A stretch of 64,000 nt of DNA from Achromobacter piechaudii NBRC 102461 (GTDB lineage Bacteria; Pseudomonadota; Gammaproteobacteria; Burkholderiales; Burkholderiaceae_B). Below are positions 45,204 through 54,405 of this stretch, piece after piece. The DNA lies in NCBI RefSeq assembly GCF_001571245.1, contig NZ_BCTK01000001.1, positions 930,001 to 994,000 on the forward strand, written 5' to 3'. Both the position numbers and the translations under genes were made by a program. Below the pieces are notes generated by a model, which was not told the DNA's origin, ran no database searches, and saw only the letters and a program-made list of their open reading frames with translations. Each line of letters opens with the position of its first letter. The first letter of the stretch is position 1.

Positions 45204-46188
45204 CGGAAAGGCCCCAGGCAGGGCCAGCGTTGCCGCCGTCGCCCTGAATATGGCGGCGGGGTCCCGCAGCGATATCGGACTCTGCATTGATATCGGCCGC
45301 GTCATCGACCCCGCCGCGTACCGCGTCCTGCCCGGCCCAGTAGCCGCTGACCAATTGCGCGGGCCGCGCCTGGGCCACCACCCGGGCGCATACCGACCAC
45401 GCGTCCAACCGCACGCTAAGGCCCGCATACACGCCGTGGCCATCGCCTGCCCGGATCATCCCGTCCGCGTGGACGCCTTCTCCGGCGCGGATGGAGCCTT
45501 CCGCACGGATGTCGGCCCCGGCGATCATGCCCCAGCCCGAGGCCAGATGGTCGCCGCAGTGAATTGCGCCGCCAGCCTGGATGCCGCAATCGGCGTTGAT
45601 TTCTTTTTCGGCACGCACATCGCCGCCGGCCTTGATGCCCTGGCCGCATTTGATGGCGCCTTGCGCGTGGATGTCCTGGCCCGCGTGCAGGTGACCCGTC
45701 ACGGCCAGGTCCTGACCGGCGCAGATATCCCATTTGGCACGCACGTTGCCCCGGCACTCCAGGCGCGTGGCGGCTTCGATGCCCCAGTCCGCGTGGATGT
45801 CGCCACCGGCGCGCACGTCGCCGCCACTGGCGATGTTGGCGGCGGCGCTGACGTTCTCGCCTGCCATGATCGTCTCGCCGGCGCGGATGCCGCCGCCCGT
45901 GACGATGCTGCGGCCCGCGCGCACCACCGTATCCACGTTGATGCCCATGCGCACCTCCAGGGTGCCGGCGAACACGATGGCGTTGGCGTCCACGGCGTCC
46001 AGCTTGAGCACGGCGTCGGTGGGCCCGAATTGGTCCAGCAGCCAGCAGGCGTCGCTGACGCGGCCGTCAGCGACCAGCGCGTCAAGCACGGCTTGGTAGT
46101 CTCCCTGGCCGTTGTGATCGCGGATGAACCATTTGTAGCCGCCCGCGCAGGGGTTCTTGGCTTTGACGAATTTCTTGGTGAGTTGCAT
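45184..46188 (-). CDS. Hexapeptide-repeat protein, probable left-handed beta-helix
   Basis: 334 aa of unknown family. Residues 1-78 form a globular head (FVKAKNPCAGGYKWFIRD, ADGRVSDACWLLDQFGP). Residues 79-246 are 28 hexads with no insertion, of the form A-G-x-x-[IVL]-x, for example AGGDIH, ADWGIE, AGQDIH, AGGDVR, AGADIR. This is the period of left-handed beta-helices, and would give about nine coils of 18 residues. The last 90 residues are not repetitive. No acyltransferase catalytic loop is seen, so a structural or binding role is likelier than acetyl transfer. No signal peptide, so cytoplasmic. ATG 46188 lacks a clear Shine-Dalgarno. The gene is alone and convergent with EamA. Confidence 0.8.
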   Translation of the reverse strand: MQLTKKFVKAKNPCAGGYKWFIRDHNGQGDYQAVLDALVADGRVSDACWLLDQFGPTDAVLKLDAVDANAIVFAGTLEVRMGINVDTVVRAGRSIVTGGGIRAGETIMAGENVSAAANIASGGDVRAGGDIHADWGIEAATRLECRGNVRAKWDICAGQDLAVTGHLHAGQDIHAQGAIKCGQGIKAGGDVRAEKEINADCGIQAGGAIHCGDHLASGWGMIAGADIRAEGSIRAGEGVHADGMIRAGDGHGVYAGLSVRLDAWSVCARVVAQARPAQLVSGYWAGQDAVRGGVDDAADINAESDIAAGPRRHIQGDGGNAGPAWGLSANPALA

Positions 46189-46550
46189 GGCGCTGGATGA
46201 AGATCGAAGCGTGGCCAAGCCGCCCGCGATAGTGGCGAGCGACGCAGATTCTTAGGACGAACGATGCGCCCGGCCACGCGGCAGGGCGTTCGCCGGCGCG
46301 CACGCGACGACAAGCCGCACGGATGTGCTCAAGCCGCCGGCGTCAGGCCGGAATCAAAGATGGGGAAGCGGATGGGCCGGGCGATTAGCCGGGCTTGGAG
46401 CGCGCGTAGGCGGAACGCGCGGCGACTTCCTGCGAGCTCAACAAGGTCGAGCGCAGGGCGCAGAGAACGCAGGCAGCGGGAGGGAGGGGAGAAAAATCGG
46501 ATCGCACGGGGGCAGATGCTAACACCGGGGCATCACGAGTCAAGTCGACA
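46189..46550. other. Intergenic region, no gene seen
   Basis: About 360 bases between the start of the hexapeptide-repeat gene and the terminator of the Bug gene. GC-rich, crossed by short frames that lack ribosome-binding sites. It should contain the promoter of the hexapeptide-repeat gene, but no convincing -10/-35 pair could be picked. Confidence 0.5.
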
Positions 46551-46575
46551 AGCTGTCCCCGAATCGGGGACAGCT
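46551..46575 (-). terminator. Terminator-like hairpin after the Bug gene
   Basis: A perfect 11-bp stem AGCTGTCCCCG / CGGGGACAGCT with a 3-base loop lies 13 bases past the stop of the minus-strand Bug gene. On that strand it is followed by TTGTCGACTT, only a poor T run. Confidence 0.65.
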
Positions 46576-46588
46576 GTGATCAGGCTGA

Positions 46589-47575
46589 TCAGTTCGTCGA
46601 AATGATGTTGCGTTCCTTGGCGATGCGCTGGCGCAGTTCCAGTTCACGCTTGATCTGCTCGGCGTATTGGGCGGGCGTATTACCGTCCACCAGCGAACCG
46701 CCATCGGCCAGGCGCTGGATGATCTTGGGATCCTTCAACGCCTTGACGGCCGCGTCGTGCACGCGGTCCACCACGGCTTGCGGCGTGCCGGCGGGGGCGA
46801 CCAGCCCATACCAGGCCATATTGTCCATTTCGGGCAGGCCGCCTTCCTTGAAGGTCGGCACGTCCGGCAGAGCGGGCAGGCGCTTGGGGGCGGCCACGGC
46901 CAACGCGCGCAGCTTGCCCGCCTGGATGTGGGGCATGGAAGAGGGCAGGTTGTCGAATTGCGCGTTCACCTGGCCGGCGATCACGTCATTGAGGGCCGGA
47001 CCCGAACCGCGATAGGGCACGTGCACCATGTCGGTCTTGGTCAGCGACTTGAACAGTTCGCCGTCCAGATGGCCGATGCCGCCCGCGCCGGACGAGGCGT
47101 AGCTGTACTTGCCCGGGTTGTCCTTGAGCAGTGTGATGAATTCAGCCAGGGTCTTGGCCGGCACGGCCGGGTTGACCGTCAGCACGTTCGGCACGTTCAC
47201 CAGGTTGGTGATCGGCGTGAAGTCCTTGAGGGGGTTGTAGGGGTTCTTGGGGTTGGTGGCCGGGTTGGTGGCCATCGTGCTGACGGTGGCCACGCCCAGC
47301 GTGTAGCCATCGGGCGCGGAGCGCACCAGCGCATCGGCGCCGATCGAGCCGCCGCCGCCGCCCCGGTTTTCGACGACCACGGCCTGGCCCAATTCGCGGC
47401 CCAGCCCTTCGGCCACGATGCGGGCGACGATATCGGTGGTGCCGCCCGCAGCGAACGGAACAATCAGGCGGATGGGTTTGTCGGGGTAGGCATCGGCGGC
47501 AAGCGCCGAGGAACTAAAGCAGACGCCTGCGATGGCGGCGGCCAGGACGGCCTTGGCATGAGACAGCACGGTCAA
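46589..47575 (-). CDS. Bug-family (TctC-like) periplasmic binding protein
   Basis: 328 aa. Sec signal about 1-26 ([12 protein letters not shown]), then [23 protein letters not shown], the opening shared by all Bug proteins, and [21 protein letters not shown] near 80-100. Bug proteins are extremely numerous in Bordetella and Achromobacter and bind small carboxylates. The start is taken as TTG 47575: it has GGAG seven bases upstream and gives a normal signal peptide, while the longer frame to 47686 has an arginine-rich, non-signal N-terminus. A GTG two codons in is an alternative. No TctA/TctB membrane genes are adjacent, as is usual for orphan Bugs. Confidence 0.9.
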   Translation of the reverse strand: MTVLSHAKAVLAAAIAGVCFSSSALAADAYPDKPIRLIVPFAAGGTTDIVARIVAEGLGRELGQAVVVENRGGGGGSIGADALVRSAPDGYTLGVATVSTMATNPATNPKNPYNPLKDFTPITNLVNVPNVLTVNPAVPAKTLAEFITLLKDNPGKYSYASSGAGGIGHLDGELFKSLTKTDMVHVPYRGSGPALNDVIAGQVNAQFDNLPSSMPHIQAGKLRALAVAAPKRLPALPDVPTFKEGGLPEMDNMAWYGLVAPAGTPQAVVDRVHDAAVKALKDPKIIQRLADGGSLVDGNTPAQYAEQIKRELELRQRIAKERNIISTN

Positions 47576-47834
47576 GAGTCTTCTCCATATTGTTGTTCCG
47601 AGCCGACCGGCTTCTTGGGCCGGCGTCGGTGAAGCCCGCCTTGCCCGGATGCTGGCTTGGTCGACGCTTCTTGGGCGCAATTCCACACAGGAATCCCCCT
47701 AGGGTCAACTCAGGATTCTCCCTGTAGCCACTACAAATTTTTTTCAAATGCTTTGAAGTTGTCCGAGATTGACGACAAATAGGGAAAAAAACCAAGCCTG
47801 ACAAGAACATGAACGATTTCCCAATCCCGTTCAA

Positions 47835-47851
47835 TGCGCAATCATTGCGCA
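47835..47851. promoter_or_regulatory. Perfect 17-bp palindrome between bug and mrp genes
   Basis: TGCGCAAT-C-ATTGCGCA is an exact inverted repeat with a single central base, lying in the 558-base divergent space, 260 bases from the TTG of the bug gene and 280 from mrpA. It is a strong candidate operator for a dimeric regulator; the regulator is not in the window. Confidence 0.55.
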
Positions 47852-47879
47852 GTCATCGTGCCGTCATCAGCTGGGTATT

Positions 47880-47950
47880 TGCATAAATTCCTGCATAACT
47901 TACAAGAATCTGATATTTTTCGGGGGAGATTCTTGGCCGGTCTTGCAAGA
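47880..47950 (+). promoter_or_regulatory. Nested inverted repeats ahead of the Mrp operon
   Basis: CAAGAATCT (47903-47911) and AGATTCTTG (47927-47935) form an exact 9-bp inverted repeat with a 15-base loop containing a G5 run. Five bases later TCTTGCAAGA (47941-47950) is a perfect palindrome that shares the TCTTG/CAAGA arms. TGCATAA occurs twice just before (47880-47886 and 47892-47898). The shared arms would allow two alternative hairpins in RNA, or cooperative protein sites in DNA. Confidence 0.5.
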
Positions 47951-48133
47951 AAGCTATTGCGTTTGTTTCTGTCTGCGCCGTTCAATGGGGGCGTTTGATT
48001 GATGTCCCCGCGGGGCAACGTGTAGTGCAGCGACGCACCGGGCCAGGGTTCCGTCCGTTTTTCAATCCCCGGTCTGTTTCGTCTTTCGCTGCCACGTGCT
48101 GGCGGGAGGGGGCCCGGACATTCTCGGAACGCC
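47951..48133. other. Upstream region of the Mrp operon, no gene seen
   Basis: The 183 bases between the inverted repeats and the mrpA start hold no convincing coding frame. Together with the repeats this would make a leader of up to about 250 bases if transcription begins near 47880. The segment next to mrpA is GC-rich (GGGAGGGGGCCC near 48107). Confidence 0.4.
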
Positions 48134-51049
48134 ATGTCGCTGATCCTGATCCTCGCTCTGCCGTTTGCCGGCAGCCTGTGCGCCGCGCTGCTGCCTTCCA
48201 ACGCCCGCAATGCCGAGGCGTGGTTGGCCGGCCTTATCGCGCTGGCTTGTGTGGTCTTGATTGCCAGCCTCTACCCGCAAGTCGCCAATGGCGGCGTGGT
48301 CCGGGCCGACATGCCCTGGGCGCCCGCCCTGGGCTTGCAGTTCACCTTGCGCATGGACGGCTACGCCTGGCTGTTCGCGTTGATCGTCTCGGGCATGGGC
48401 GCGCTGGTTGTCCTCTACGCGCGCTACTACATGTCGCCGGAAGACCCCGTTCCGCGTTTCTTCTCATTTTTCCTCGCCTTCATGGCTGCCATGCTGGGCG
48501 TGGTGCTGTCCGGCAACCTGATCCAGCTGGTCATGTTCTGGGAAATGACCAGCCTGGCCTCGTTCATGCTGATCGCCTACTGGCACCACCGCCTGGATGC
48601 CCGTCGCGGCGCGCGCATGGCGTTGACGGTGACCGGGGCGGGCGGCTTGTGCCTGCTGGCCGGCGTGCTGATCCTGGGCCATATCGTGGGCAGCTACGAC
48701 ATGGACCGCGTGTTGGCGTCCGGCGACCTGGTGCGCGCCGATCCCTGGTATCCGGCCGTGCTGGTGTTGGTGGCGTTGGGCGCGCTGACCAAAAGCGCGC
48801 AATTCCCCTTCCATTTCTGGCTGCCCAACGCCATGGCGGCGCCGACGCCGGTGTCCGCCTATCTGCATTCGGCCACCATGGTGAAGGCCGGTGTGTTCCT
48901 CCTGGCGCGGTTCTGGCCGGTGCTGGCAGGCACGGACCAATGGTTCTGGATCATCGGCGGAGCAGGGCTGATCACGCTGGTGCTGGGCGCCTACGCGGCC
49001 ATCTTCCAGCAGGACATGAAGGGCGTGCTGGCGTATTCCACCATCAGCCATCTTGGGTTGATCACGCTGCTGCTGGGCCTGAACAGCGAGCTGGCCCTGG
49101 TGGCCGCCATCTTCCATATGATCAACCACGCCACTTTCAAGGCGTCGCTGTTCATGGCGGCGGGGGTGGTGGACCACGAAACCGGTACGCGTGACCTCAG
49201 TCGGCTGTCCGGGCTTTACAAGGCCATGCCGATCACCGCCACGTTGGCGATGGTGGCGGCGGCCTCGATGGCGGGCGTGCCGCTCTTGAACGGTTTCCTG
49301 TCCAAGGAAATGTTCTTCGCCGAGACGACGTTCGTCAGCGGCGACCGCATCACGCAGATCGGCCTGCCGCTGCTGGCCACGATTGCGGGGGCGTTCAGCG
49401 TGGCGTATTCGCTGCGTTTCATTCTTCAGGTGTTCTTCGGCCCCCCGGCGACCGATCTGCCGCGCGCGCCGCACGAGCCCCCTCGCTGGATGCTGTTCCC
49501 CAGCGCTTTGCTGGTGTTCATGTGCCTGCTGGTGGGCGTCGCGCCCGGGCTGACGGTAGGCCCGTTCCTGGCGACCGCCGCACAGAGCATCCTGGGTCCG
49601 AACATGCCCGAATACAGCCTGGCCGTATGGCACGGCCTGAACCTGCCCCTGGTCATGAGCCTGGTGGCGACCACCGCCGGCGTACTGCTGTACCTGGCCC
49701 TGCGCAGGCACCAGCGCGCCAATCCGGGCCGCGTACCGTTCATCTACCGCCTGGACGGCCGGCGCACCTTCGAGGCGCTGCTCGATGGCTCCAGCGTGGC
49801 GGCCTCGTGGCTGTTGCGTTGGGTGGCATCGCCGCGCTTGCAGGTGCAGATGCTGCTTATCGTCCTGGGGACCTTGTTCGTGGCCTGGCTGCCGCTGCGC
49901 GCGGGGGGCTGGCTGGACGGCACGGGCCGCATGAGCCCGATCGACCCCGCTTTCGCATTGCTCTGGCTGGTGGGCGCCGCCTGCGCGCTGGGCGCGGCCT
50001 ACCAGGCCAAATACCACCGGCTTGCGTCCCTGGCTTTGGCCGGCGGCGCGGGCTTGATCACCTGCCTGACCTTCGTCTGGTTCTCCGCGCCTGACCTGGC
50101 GTTGACCCAGTTGTCGGTGGAAGTCGTGACGGTGGTGCTGTTGTTGCTGGGGCTGCGCTGGCTGCCACGCCGTATCGAGAAGGACGATGAAGAAACCTTC
50201 AAGGTCACGCTGCTGGCACGCGGCCGGCGCTTGCGCGATCTGCTGATGGCGGTCGCTGCCGGCACCGGCATGGCGGGGCTGGCGTATGCCGTGCTGGTAC
50301 GCCCGCAAGGCGACACGATTTCTTCCTTCTTCGTGGACCGCGCATTGCCCGACGGGGGCGGCACCAATGTGGTGAACGTCATCCTGGTGGACTTCCGCGG
50401 CTTTGATACCTTTGGCGAAATCACGGTGCTGGGCATCGTGGCGCTGACGGTCTATGCGCTGCTGCGCCGCTTCCGTCCGGCCGCCGAAAGCGCGGACTTG
50501 CCGCGTCAGCAGCAAGAGCAGGACGGCGGGGTGCCGCCCGCGCCCGATATCAAGTCGCTGGTGCCCAGCGGTTCGATGATGGTGCCGACCGTGCTGGTGC
50601 GTCTGTTGCTGCCCACCGCCGCGCTGATTTCCGTGTATTTCCTGCTGCGTGGCCACAATCAGCCGGGGGGCGGTTTCGTGGGGGGCCTGATCTTTGCCAC
50701 TGCCGTCATCCTGCAATACATGGTGGGCGGGGTGTATTGGGTGGAGTCGCGCAGCCGCCTGAATCCCCAGAACTGGATCGGTATCGGGCTGCTGGCGGCA
50801 GGCATCGCCGCCGTCACCGCATGGCTTGCGTATAAGCCGTTCCTGGCCGCGCTGGCCTGGGACGTGGCGCTGCCACTAATCGGCCACGTACATCTGTCCA
50901 GCGTGCTGCTGTTCGACCTGGGCGTGTACATGCTGGTCGTCGGATCGACCGTGCTGGTCCTGGTGGCGCTGGCCCACCAATCGCTGCGCGCACAACGCCG
51001 CGCCGCCGCCGAGATGCAGGCGGCCGCCGCACAAACAGGGGAAGCCTGA
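48134..51049 (+). CDS. Mrp/Pha-type Na+(K+)/H+ antiporter subunit A (A-B fusion)
   Basis: 971 aa, the fused A+B form known as PhaA/PhaAB in proteobacteria. The first 500 residues are a NuoL-like proton channel: Glu in [16 protein letters not shown] (about 136) and Lys in [15 protein letters not shown] (about 220) are the expected ion-path residues, with [10 protein letters not shown] near 252. The MrpB-like domain is at the C-terminus (from about 800; [18 protein letters not shown]). The complex exchanges Na+ or K+ for H+ and serves pH and salt tolerance. First gene of the operon; only a weak GGA precedes ATG 48134. Confidence 0.94.
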   Translation: MSLILILALPFAGSLCAALLPSNARNAEAWLAGLIALACVVLIASLYPQVANGGVVRADMPWAPALGLQFTLRMDGYAWLFALIVSGMGALVVLYARYYMSPEDPVPRFFSFFLAFMAAMLGVVLSGNLIQLVMFWEMTSLASFMLIAYWHHRLDARRGARMALTVTGAGGLCLLAGVLILGHIVGSYDMDRVLASGDLVRADPWYPAVLVLVALGALTKSAQFPFHFWLPNAMAAPTPVSAYLHSATMVKAGVFLLARFWPVLAGTDQWFWIIGGAGLITLVLGAYAAIFQQDMKGVLAYSTISHLGLITLLLGLNSELALVAAIFHMINHATFKASLFMAAGVVDHETGTRDLSRLSGLYKAMPITATLAMVAAASMAGVPLLNGFLSKEMFFAETTFVSGDRITQIGLPLLATIAGAFSVAYSLRFILQVFFGPPATDLPRAPHEPPRWMLFPSALLVFMCLLVGVAPGLTVGPFLATAAQSILGPNMPEYSLAVWHGLNLPLVMSLVATTAGVLLYLALRRHQRANPGRVPFIYRLDGRRTFEALLDGSSVAASWLLRWVASPRLQVQMLLIVLGTLFVAWLPLRAGGWLDGTGRMSPIDPAFALLWLVGAACALGAAYQAKYHRLASLALAGGAGLITCLTFVWFSAPDLALTQLSVEVVTVVLLLLGLRWLPRRIEKDDEETFKVTLLARGRRLRDLLMAVAAGTGMAGLAYAVLVRPQGDTISSFFVDRALPDGGGTNVVNVILVDFRGFDTFGEITVLGIVALTVYALLRRFRPAAESADLPRQQQEQDGGVPPAPDIKSLVPSGSMMVPTVLVRLLLPTAALISVYFLLRGHNQPGGGFVGGLIFATAVILQYMVGGVYWVESRSRLNPQNWIGIGLLAAGIAAVTAWLAYKPFLAALAWDVALPLIGHVHLSSVLLFDLGVYMLVVGSTVLVLVALAHQSLRAQRRAAAEMQAAAAQTGEA

Positions 51050-51393
51050 TGGAATTGATTTATGCCGTCGCGATTGGCGTGTTGGCCGGTTCGGGCGTCT
51101 GGCTGCTGCTGCGGCCGCGCACCTTCCAGTTCATCATGGGCCTGTCGCTCGTTTCCTACGCGGTGAACCTCTTCATTTTTGGCATGGGCCGGCTTACGTC
51201 TGGCCGGCCGCCGGTCGTGGACCCCTCCATGGCGCATGACCCGTCGTGGTACGCCGACCCGCTGCCGCAGGCGCTGGTGCTGACGGCGATCGTGATCGGT
51301 TTTGCCACCACCGCGCTTTTCCTGGTTGTTCTGCTGGCCTCGCGTGGCTTGACGGGTACCGACCACGTTGATGGACGGGAGTCCCAATCTTGA
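51049..51393 (+). CDS. Mrp-type antiporter subunit C (NuoK-like)
   Basis: 114 aa with three membrane helices (about 3-22, 28-50, 74-96). FIMGLSLVSYAVNLFIFGMGR near 25-45 and DPLPQALVLTAIVIGFATTA near 65-84 match MnhC/MrpC, which resembles NuoK of complex I. It starts on the last base of the subunit A stop (TGATG) and ends in the TTGA overlap with subunit D. Confidence 0.94.
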   Translation: MELIYAVAIGVLAGSGVWLLLRPRTFQFIMGLSLVSYAVNLFIFGMGRLTSGRPPVVDPSMAHDPSWYADPLPQALVLTAIVIGFATTALFLVVLLASRGLTGTDHVDGRESQS

Positions 51394-53021
51394 GTTTCTG
51401 GCTGCAACACCTTCCTGTCCTGCCCATCATCGTTCCGCTGTTTGCGGGAGCGGTCATGCTTTTGCTGGCCGATACCAGCCGCTATGCGCGCGGGACCATC
51501 TCCATGTTGGCGACGCTGGCCCAGCTGGCTGCCGCCATCGCCTTGCTGGTGGTGGCCGGCGGCGGCGTGCCCGGCGTCTGGTCGCAGGGCGTGGGCGTCT
51601 ATCTGGTGGGCGATTGGCCCGCACCCTTCGGCATCGTGCTGGTCGTCGACCGGCTGGCGGCGGTGATGCTGACGCTGACCGCCGTGCTGGGCCTGGCCAC
51701 GCTGACCTACGCGCTGGCCCGCTGGGACCGCGCCGGCGTGCATTTTCATTCGCTGTTCCAGTTCTTGCTGATGGGCCTGAACGGCGCTTTCCTGACCGGC
51801 GACCTGTTCAACCTGTTCGTGTTCTTCGAAGTGCTGCTGGCCGCGTCCTATGGCCTGCTGCTGCATGGCTCCGGCGTGGCGCGCGTCAGCGCGGGCTTGC
51901 AATACATCGCCGTGAACCTGGTGGCCTCGTTCCTCTTGTTGATCAGCATTGCGCTGATCTACGGCGTCACCGGCACCCTGAACCTGGCCGACCTGGCTCT
52001 GCGCGCCGGCAATCTCACGGGCGCGGAACGCATGCTGTTCGAAGCGGGCGCGGCCATTCTTGGCGTTGCCTTCCTGGTCAAGGCGGGCGCGTGGCCGTTG
52101 AACTTCTGGCTGGTCAAGGGGTACGGCTCGGCCAGCGCGCCGATTGCCGCCATGTTCTCCATCATGACCAAGGTGGGCATCTATGCGCTGCTGCGCATCG
52201 GCTCGCTGCTATTGCCGTCGGGCGCGCCCGCTGCGTTCAGCCTGGACTGGATGTTCGCGGCCGGCCTGGCCACGCTGCTATTCGGCGCGCTGGGCCTGCT
52301 GGCCACTCAGCAGCTGGAAAAGATGGTGTGCTATTGCGTGATCGTCTCGGCCGGCACGCTGCTGACCGCGCTGGGCATGCCGGGCGTGACGCTGACCGGC
52401 CCGGCGCTTTTCTACCTCATCAGTTCCGTGCTGACCACCGGCGCGTTCTTCCTGTTGGCTGAACTGATCGAACGCACCCGCAGCTTCGGCGCCAACGTCC
52501 TGGCCGTGACGCTGGACGCGTTCGACCTGGATGACCCCACCTCGGTCAATCGATCCGACGACGTGGTGGGCGTGGCGATTCCGGCCGCCATGGCGTTCCT
52601 GGGGCTGGCGTTCATCTGCTGCGCCTTGCTGGTGACGGGCTTGCCGCCGCTGTCGGGTTTTGTGGCGAAGTTCTCATTGCTGTCGGCGGCGGTGTCCGCC
52701 GCCACGGAATCCGCGCCGCCCATGGATGCGTGGATACTCGTGGCCGCTGTGTTGGTCTCGGGGCTGGCCGGCTTGGTCGGCCTGGGTCGAACCGGCATCC
52801 GCGTGTTCTGGGCCAGCGACGATCGCAGCACGCCGCGCCTGCGCGTCATTGAAGCGGGGCCGGTCGCCGTGCTGCTGCTGTTGTGCGTGGGCCTGGCGGC
52901 GGGCGCGGGCCCGGTGTCGGCCTATCTGGACGACGCGGCGCGGTCCCTGGATCAACCCAAATCCTATATCGACGCCGTCATGTCCGCTCAGACCGTGCGC
53001 GGTCTCAAGGGAGGCAGCTGA
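51390..53021 (+). CDS. Mrp-type antiporter subunit D (NuoN-like)
   Basis: 543 aa, about 14 membrane helices. FFEVLLAASYGLLLHG (about 142-157) holds the key Glu, and KAGAWPLNFWL (about 230-240) and TKVGIYALLR (about 260-269) hold the Lys residues of the proton path. The start is TTG 51390, overlapping the stop of subunit C as TTGA; no ATG lies close enough to replace it. Translational coupling probably makes up for the weak start codon. Confidence 0.93.
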   Translation: MSFWLQHLPVLPIIVPLFAGAVMLLLADTSRYARGTISMLATLAQLAAAIALLVVAGGGVPGVWSQGVGVYLVGDWPAPFGIVLVVDRLAAVMLTLTAVLGLATLTYALARWDRAGVHFHSLFQFLLMGLNGAFLTGDLFNLFVFFEVLLAASYGLLLHGSGVARVSAGLQYIAVNLVASFLLLISIALIYGVTGTLNLADLALRAGNLTGAERMLFEAGAAILGVAFLVKAGAWPLNFWLVKGYGSASAPIAAMFSIMTKVGIYALLRIGSLLLPSGAPAAFSLDWMFAAGLATLLFGALGLLATQQLEKMVCYCVIVSAGTLLTALGMPGVTLTGPALFYLISSVLTTGAFFLLAELIERTRSFGANVLAVTLDAFDLDDPTSVNRSDDVVGVAIPAAMAFLGLAFICCALLVTGLPPLSGFVAKFSLLSAAVSAATESAPPMDAWILVAAVLVSGLAGLVGLGRTGIRVFWASDDRSTPRLRVIEAGPVAVLLLLCVGLAAGAGPVSAYLDDAARSLDQPKSYIDAVMSAQTVRGLKGGS

Positions 53022-53503
53022 TGCGCCGCCTTTACTTCCTGTTCCTGCCCGTTTTCCTGTTCGTCCTGTGGTTGGTGCTGAACGAAAGCCTGTCGGCCGG
53101 TCAGATCGCGCTGGGCGCGGCGCTGGCTCTCTGGTTCACCTGGGCGGCATCGCGGCTGCGCCCGTTGCACGCGCGGCCACGCCGGCTTTGGAAAGCAGTG
53201 CCGCTGTTCCTGCACGTGACCGTGGACATCATCCGGTCCAACCTTGCCGTCGCCAAGCTGATCCTGAAGCCGGGGCGCAATGAGTTTTCGCCCGGCTTCA
53301 TCATGATCCCGCTGACCATGCGCGACCCCCACGGCCTGGCCATGCTGGCCTGCATCGTGACCTATACGCCGGGCACGGTCTGGGTGGACCTGACCGCCGA
53401 CCACCGCCTGAAATTGCACGTGCTCGACTTGCAGAACGAACAGCATTGGGTCGACCTGGTGCAGCAGCGCTACGAGCGCCCGTTGATGGAGATGTTTGAA
53501 TGA
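53021..53503 (+). CDS. Mrp-type antiporter subunit E
   Basis: 160 aa with two or three N-terminal membrane helices (about 5-22, 30-45, 58-80) and a soluble C-terminus. LNESLSAGQIALGAALALWFTW and SLANMI-type region TPGTVWVDLTADHRLKLHVLD near 122-142 fit MrpE. It begins at ATG 53021 on the last base of the subunit D stop, with GGGAGG upstream. Confidence 0.93.
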   Translation: MRRLYFLFLPVFLFVLWLVLNESLSAGQIALGAALALWFTWAASRLRPLHARPRRLWKAVPLFLHVTVDIIRSNLAVAKLILKPGRNEFSPGFIMIPLTMRDPHGLAMLACIVTYTPGTVWVDLTADHRLKLHVLDLQNEQHWVDLVQQRYERPLMEMFE

Positions 53504-53787
53504 CGATGAATACCGCACTGTATTGGGCGGCGTCCTTTGCCCTGGTGTGCTTCGCGCTGGGCATGGTGTTTGCCGCCTTGCGCCTGTTGCGGGGCCCCAC
53601 CGCGCAAGACCGGGTTCTGGCGCTGGACACCCTGTATATCAACGGCATGCTGACGATGCTGGTCTTCGGCATCCGCTCGGGCTCGTCGCTGTATTTCGAC
53701 ATTGCGCTGTTGATCGCGCTGTTCGGCTTTGTCGGGTCCACGGCCATGGCGCGCTTCCTGTTGCGCGGCGAGGTGATCGAGCCATGA
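53500..53787 (+). CDS. Mrp-type antiporter subunit F
   Basis: 95 aa, three membrane helices (about 5-27, 37-58, 64-85). LRLLRGPTAQDRVLALDTL near 23-41 is the conserved MrpF loop. Coupled by ATGA overlap to subunit E before it and subunit G after it. Confidence 0.94.
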   Translation: MTMNTALYWAASFALVCFALGMVFAALRLLRGPTAQDRVLALDTLYINGMLTMLVFGIRSGSSLYFDIALLIALFGFVGSTAMARFLLRGEVIEP

Positions 53788-54125
53788 TGGACGCCACCAT
53801 TCCGCTGTGGGCAGGCATCCCCGCTTGCATCCTGCTGGTGCTGGGCGGCCTGCTGGCACTGACCGGATCGGCGGGCCTGCTGCGGTTTCGCAGCTTCTAC
53901 GCCCGCATCCACGCGCCCACGCTGGGCAATACCCTGGGTTGCGCCTGCGTGCTGCTCGCGTCGATCCTGGTTTTTTCGGCGTGGTCCGCGCGGCCCGTGT
54001 TCCACGAAGTCATCATCACCTTGCTGCTGGTCGTGTCTTCGCCCGTGACCGCCATGCTGCTGATGCGCGCGGCCACCTATCGGCACCGGCTGACCAAGGC
54101 CGATGCCGACCAGGACGCACGCTAA
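53784..54125 (+). CDS. Mrp-type antiporter subunit G
   Basis: 113 aa, three membrane helices (about 8-30, 43-63, 67-90). GSAGLLRFRSFYARIHAPT near 28-46 is the MrpG hallmark. ATG 53784 overlaps the subunit F stop by 4 bases. Last gene of the operon; a clear terminator follows 64 bases on. Confidence 0.94.
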   Translation: MMDATIPLWAGIPACILLVLGGLLALTGSAGLLRFRSFYARIHAPTLGNTLGCACVLLASILVFSAWSARPVFHEVIITLLLVVSSPVTAMLLMRAATYRHRLTKADADQDAR

Positions 54126-54189
54126 CGCTCGTAACAAGCGACACGGCATGTGAACGCCGAATGTCATGCTCCAACACCGCAACCGACGC

Positions 54190-54217
54190 AACAGGGGCCA
54201 ACCGCCCCTGTTTTTCT
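54190..54217 (+). terminator. Rho-independent terminator of the Mrp operon
   Basis: A perfect 9-bp stem AACAGGGGC (54190-54198) / GCCCCTGTT (54204-54212) with a 5-base loop is followed by TTTCTT, giving a T-rich tail. Confidence 0.85.
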
Positions 54218-54405
54218 TGGTGTAACGCGTGCAGGGGCGGTCCCTTCAATTTCACGTTGTTGAAACGTAACCTTACGAATGCACGTCGCTCGTCATGAGC
54301 CCGGCGCGCCGTCGTGGGATAGTGGTTTCCAACAGGCGGCGAGGCCGTAACCGGACTTCGCCGCTATCGGTTCACCCTCGGTTCAATTCTAGTAAGGAGC
54401 TGGCC

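Noticed and set aside
47576..47686. Starting the Bug protein 37 codons earlier at 47686
   Set aside because: The extra N-terminus is Arg/Ser-rich and would bury the signal peptide; the TTG at 47575 has a well-placed GGAG.
47880..48133. The Mrp leader as a yybP-ykoY or known Na+ riboswitch
   Set aside because: I could not fit the conserved bases of any such class; only simple inverted repeats are visible, so it is reported as an unclassified element.
48464..50716. A 750-codon minus-strand open frame
   Set aside because: Antisense to antiporter subunit A, with His/Gln/Arg-rich low-complexity translation and no ribosome-binding site.
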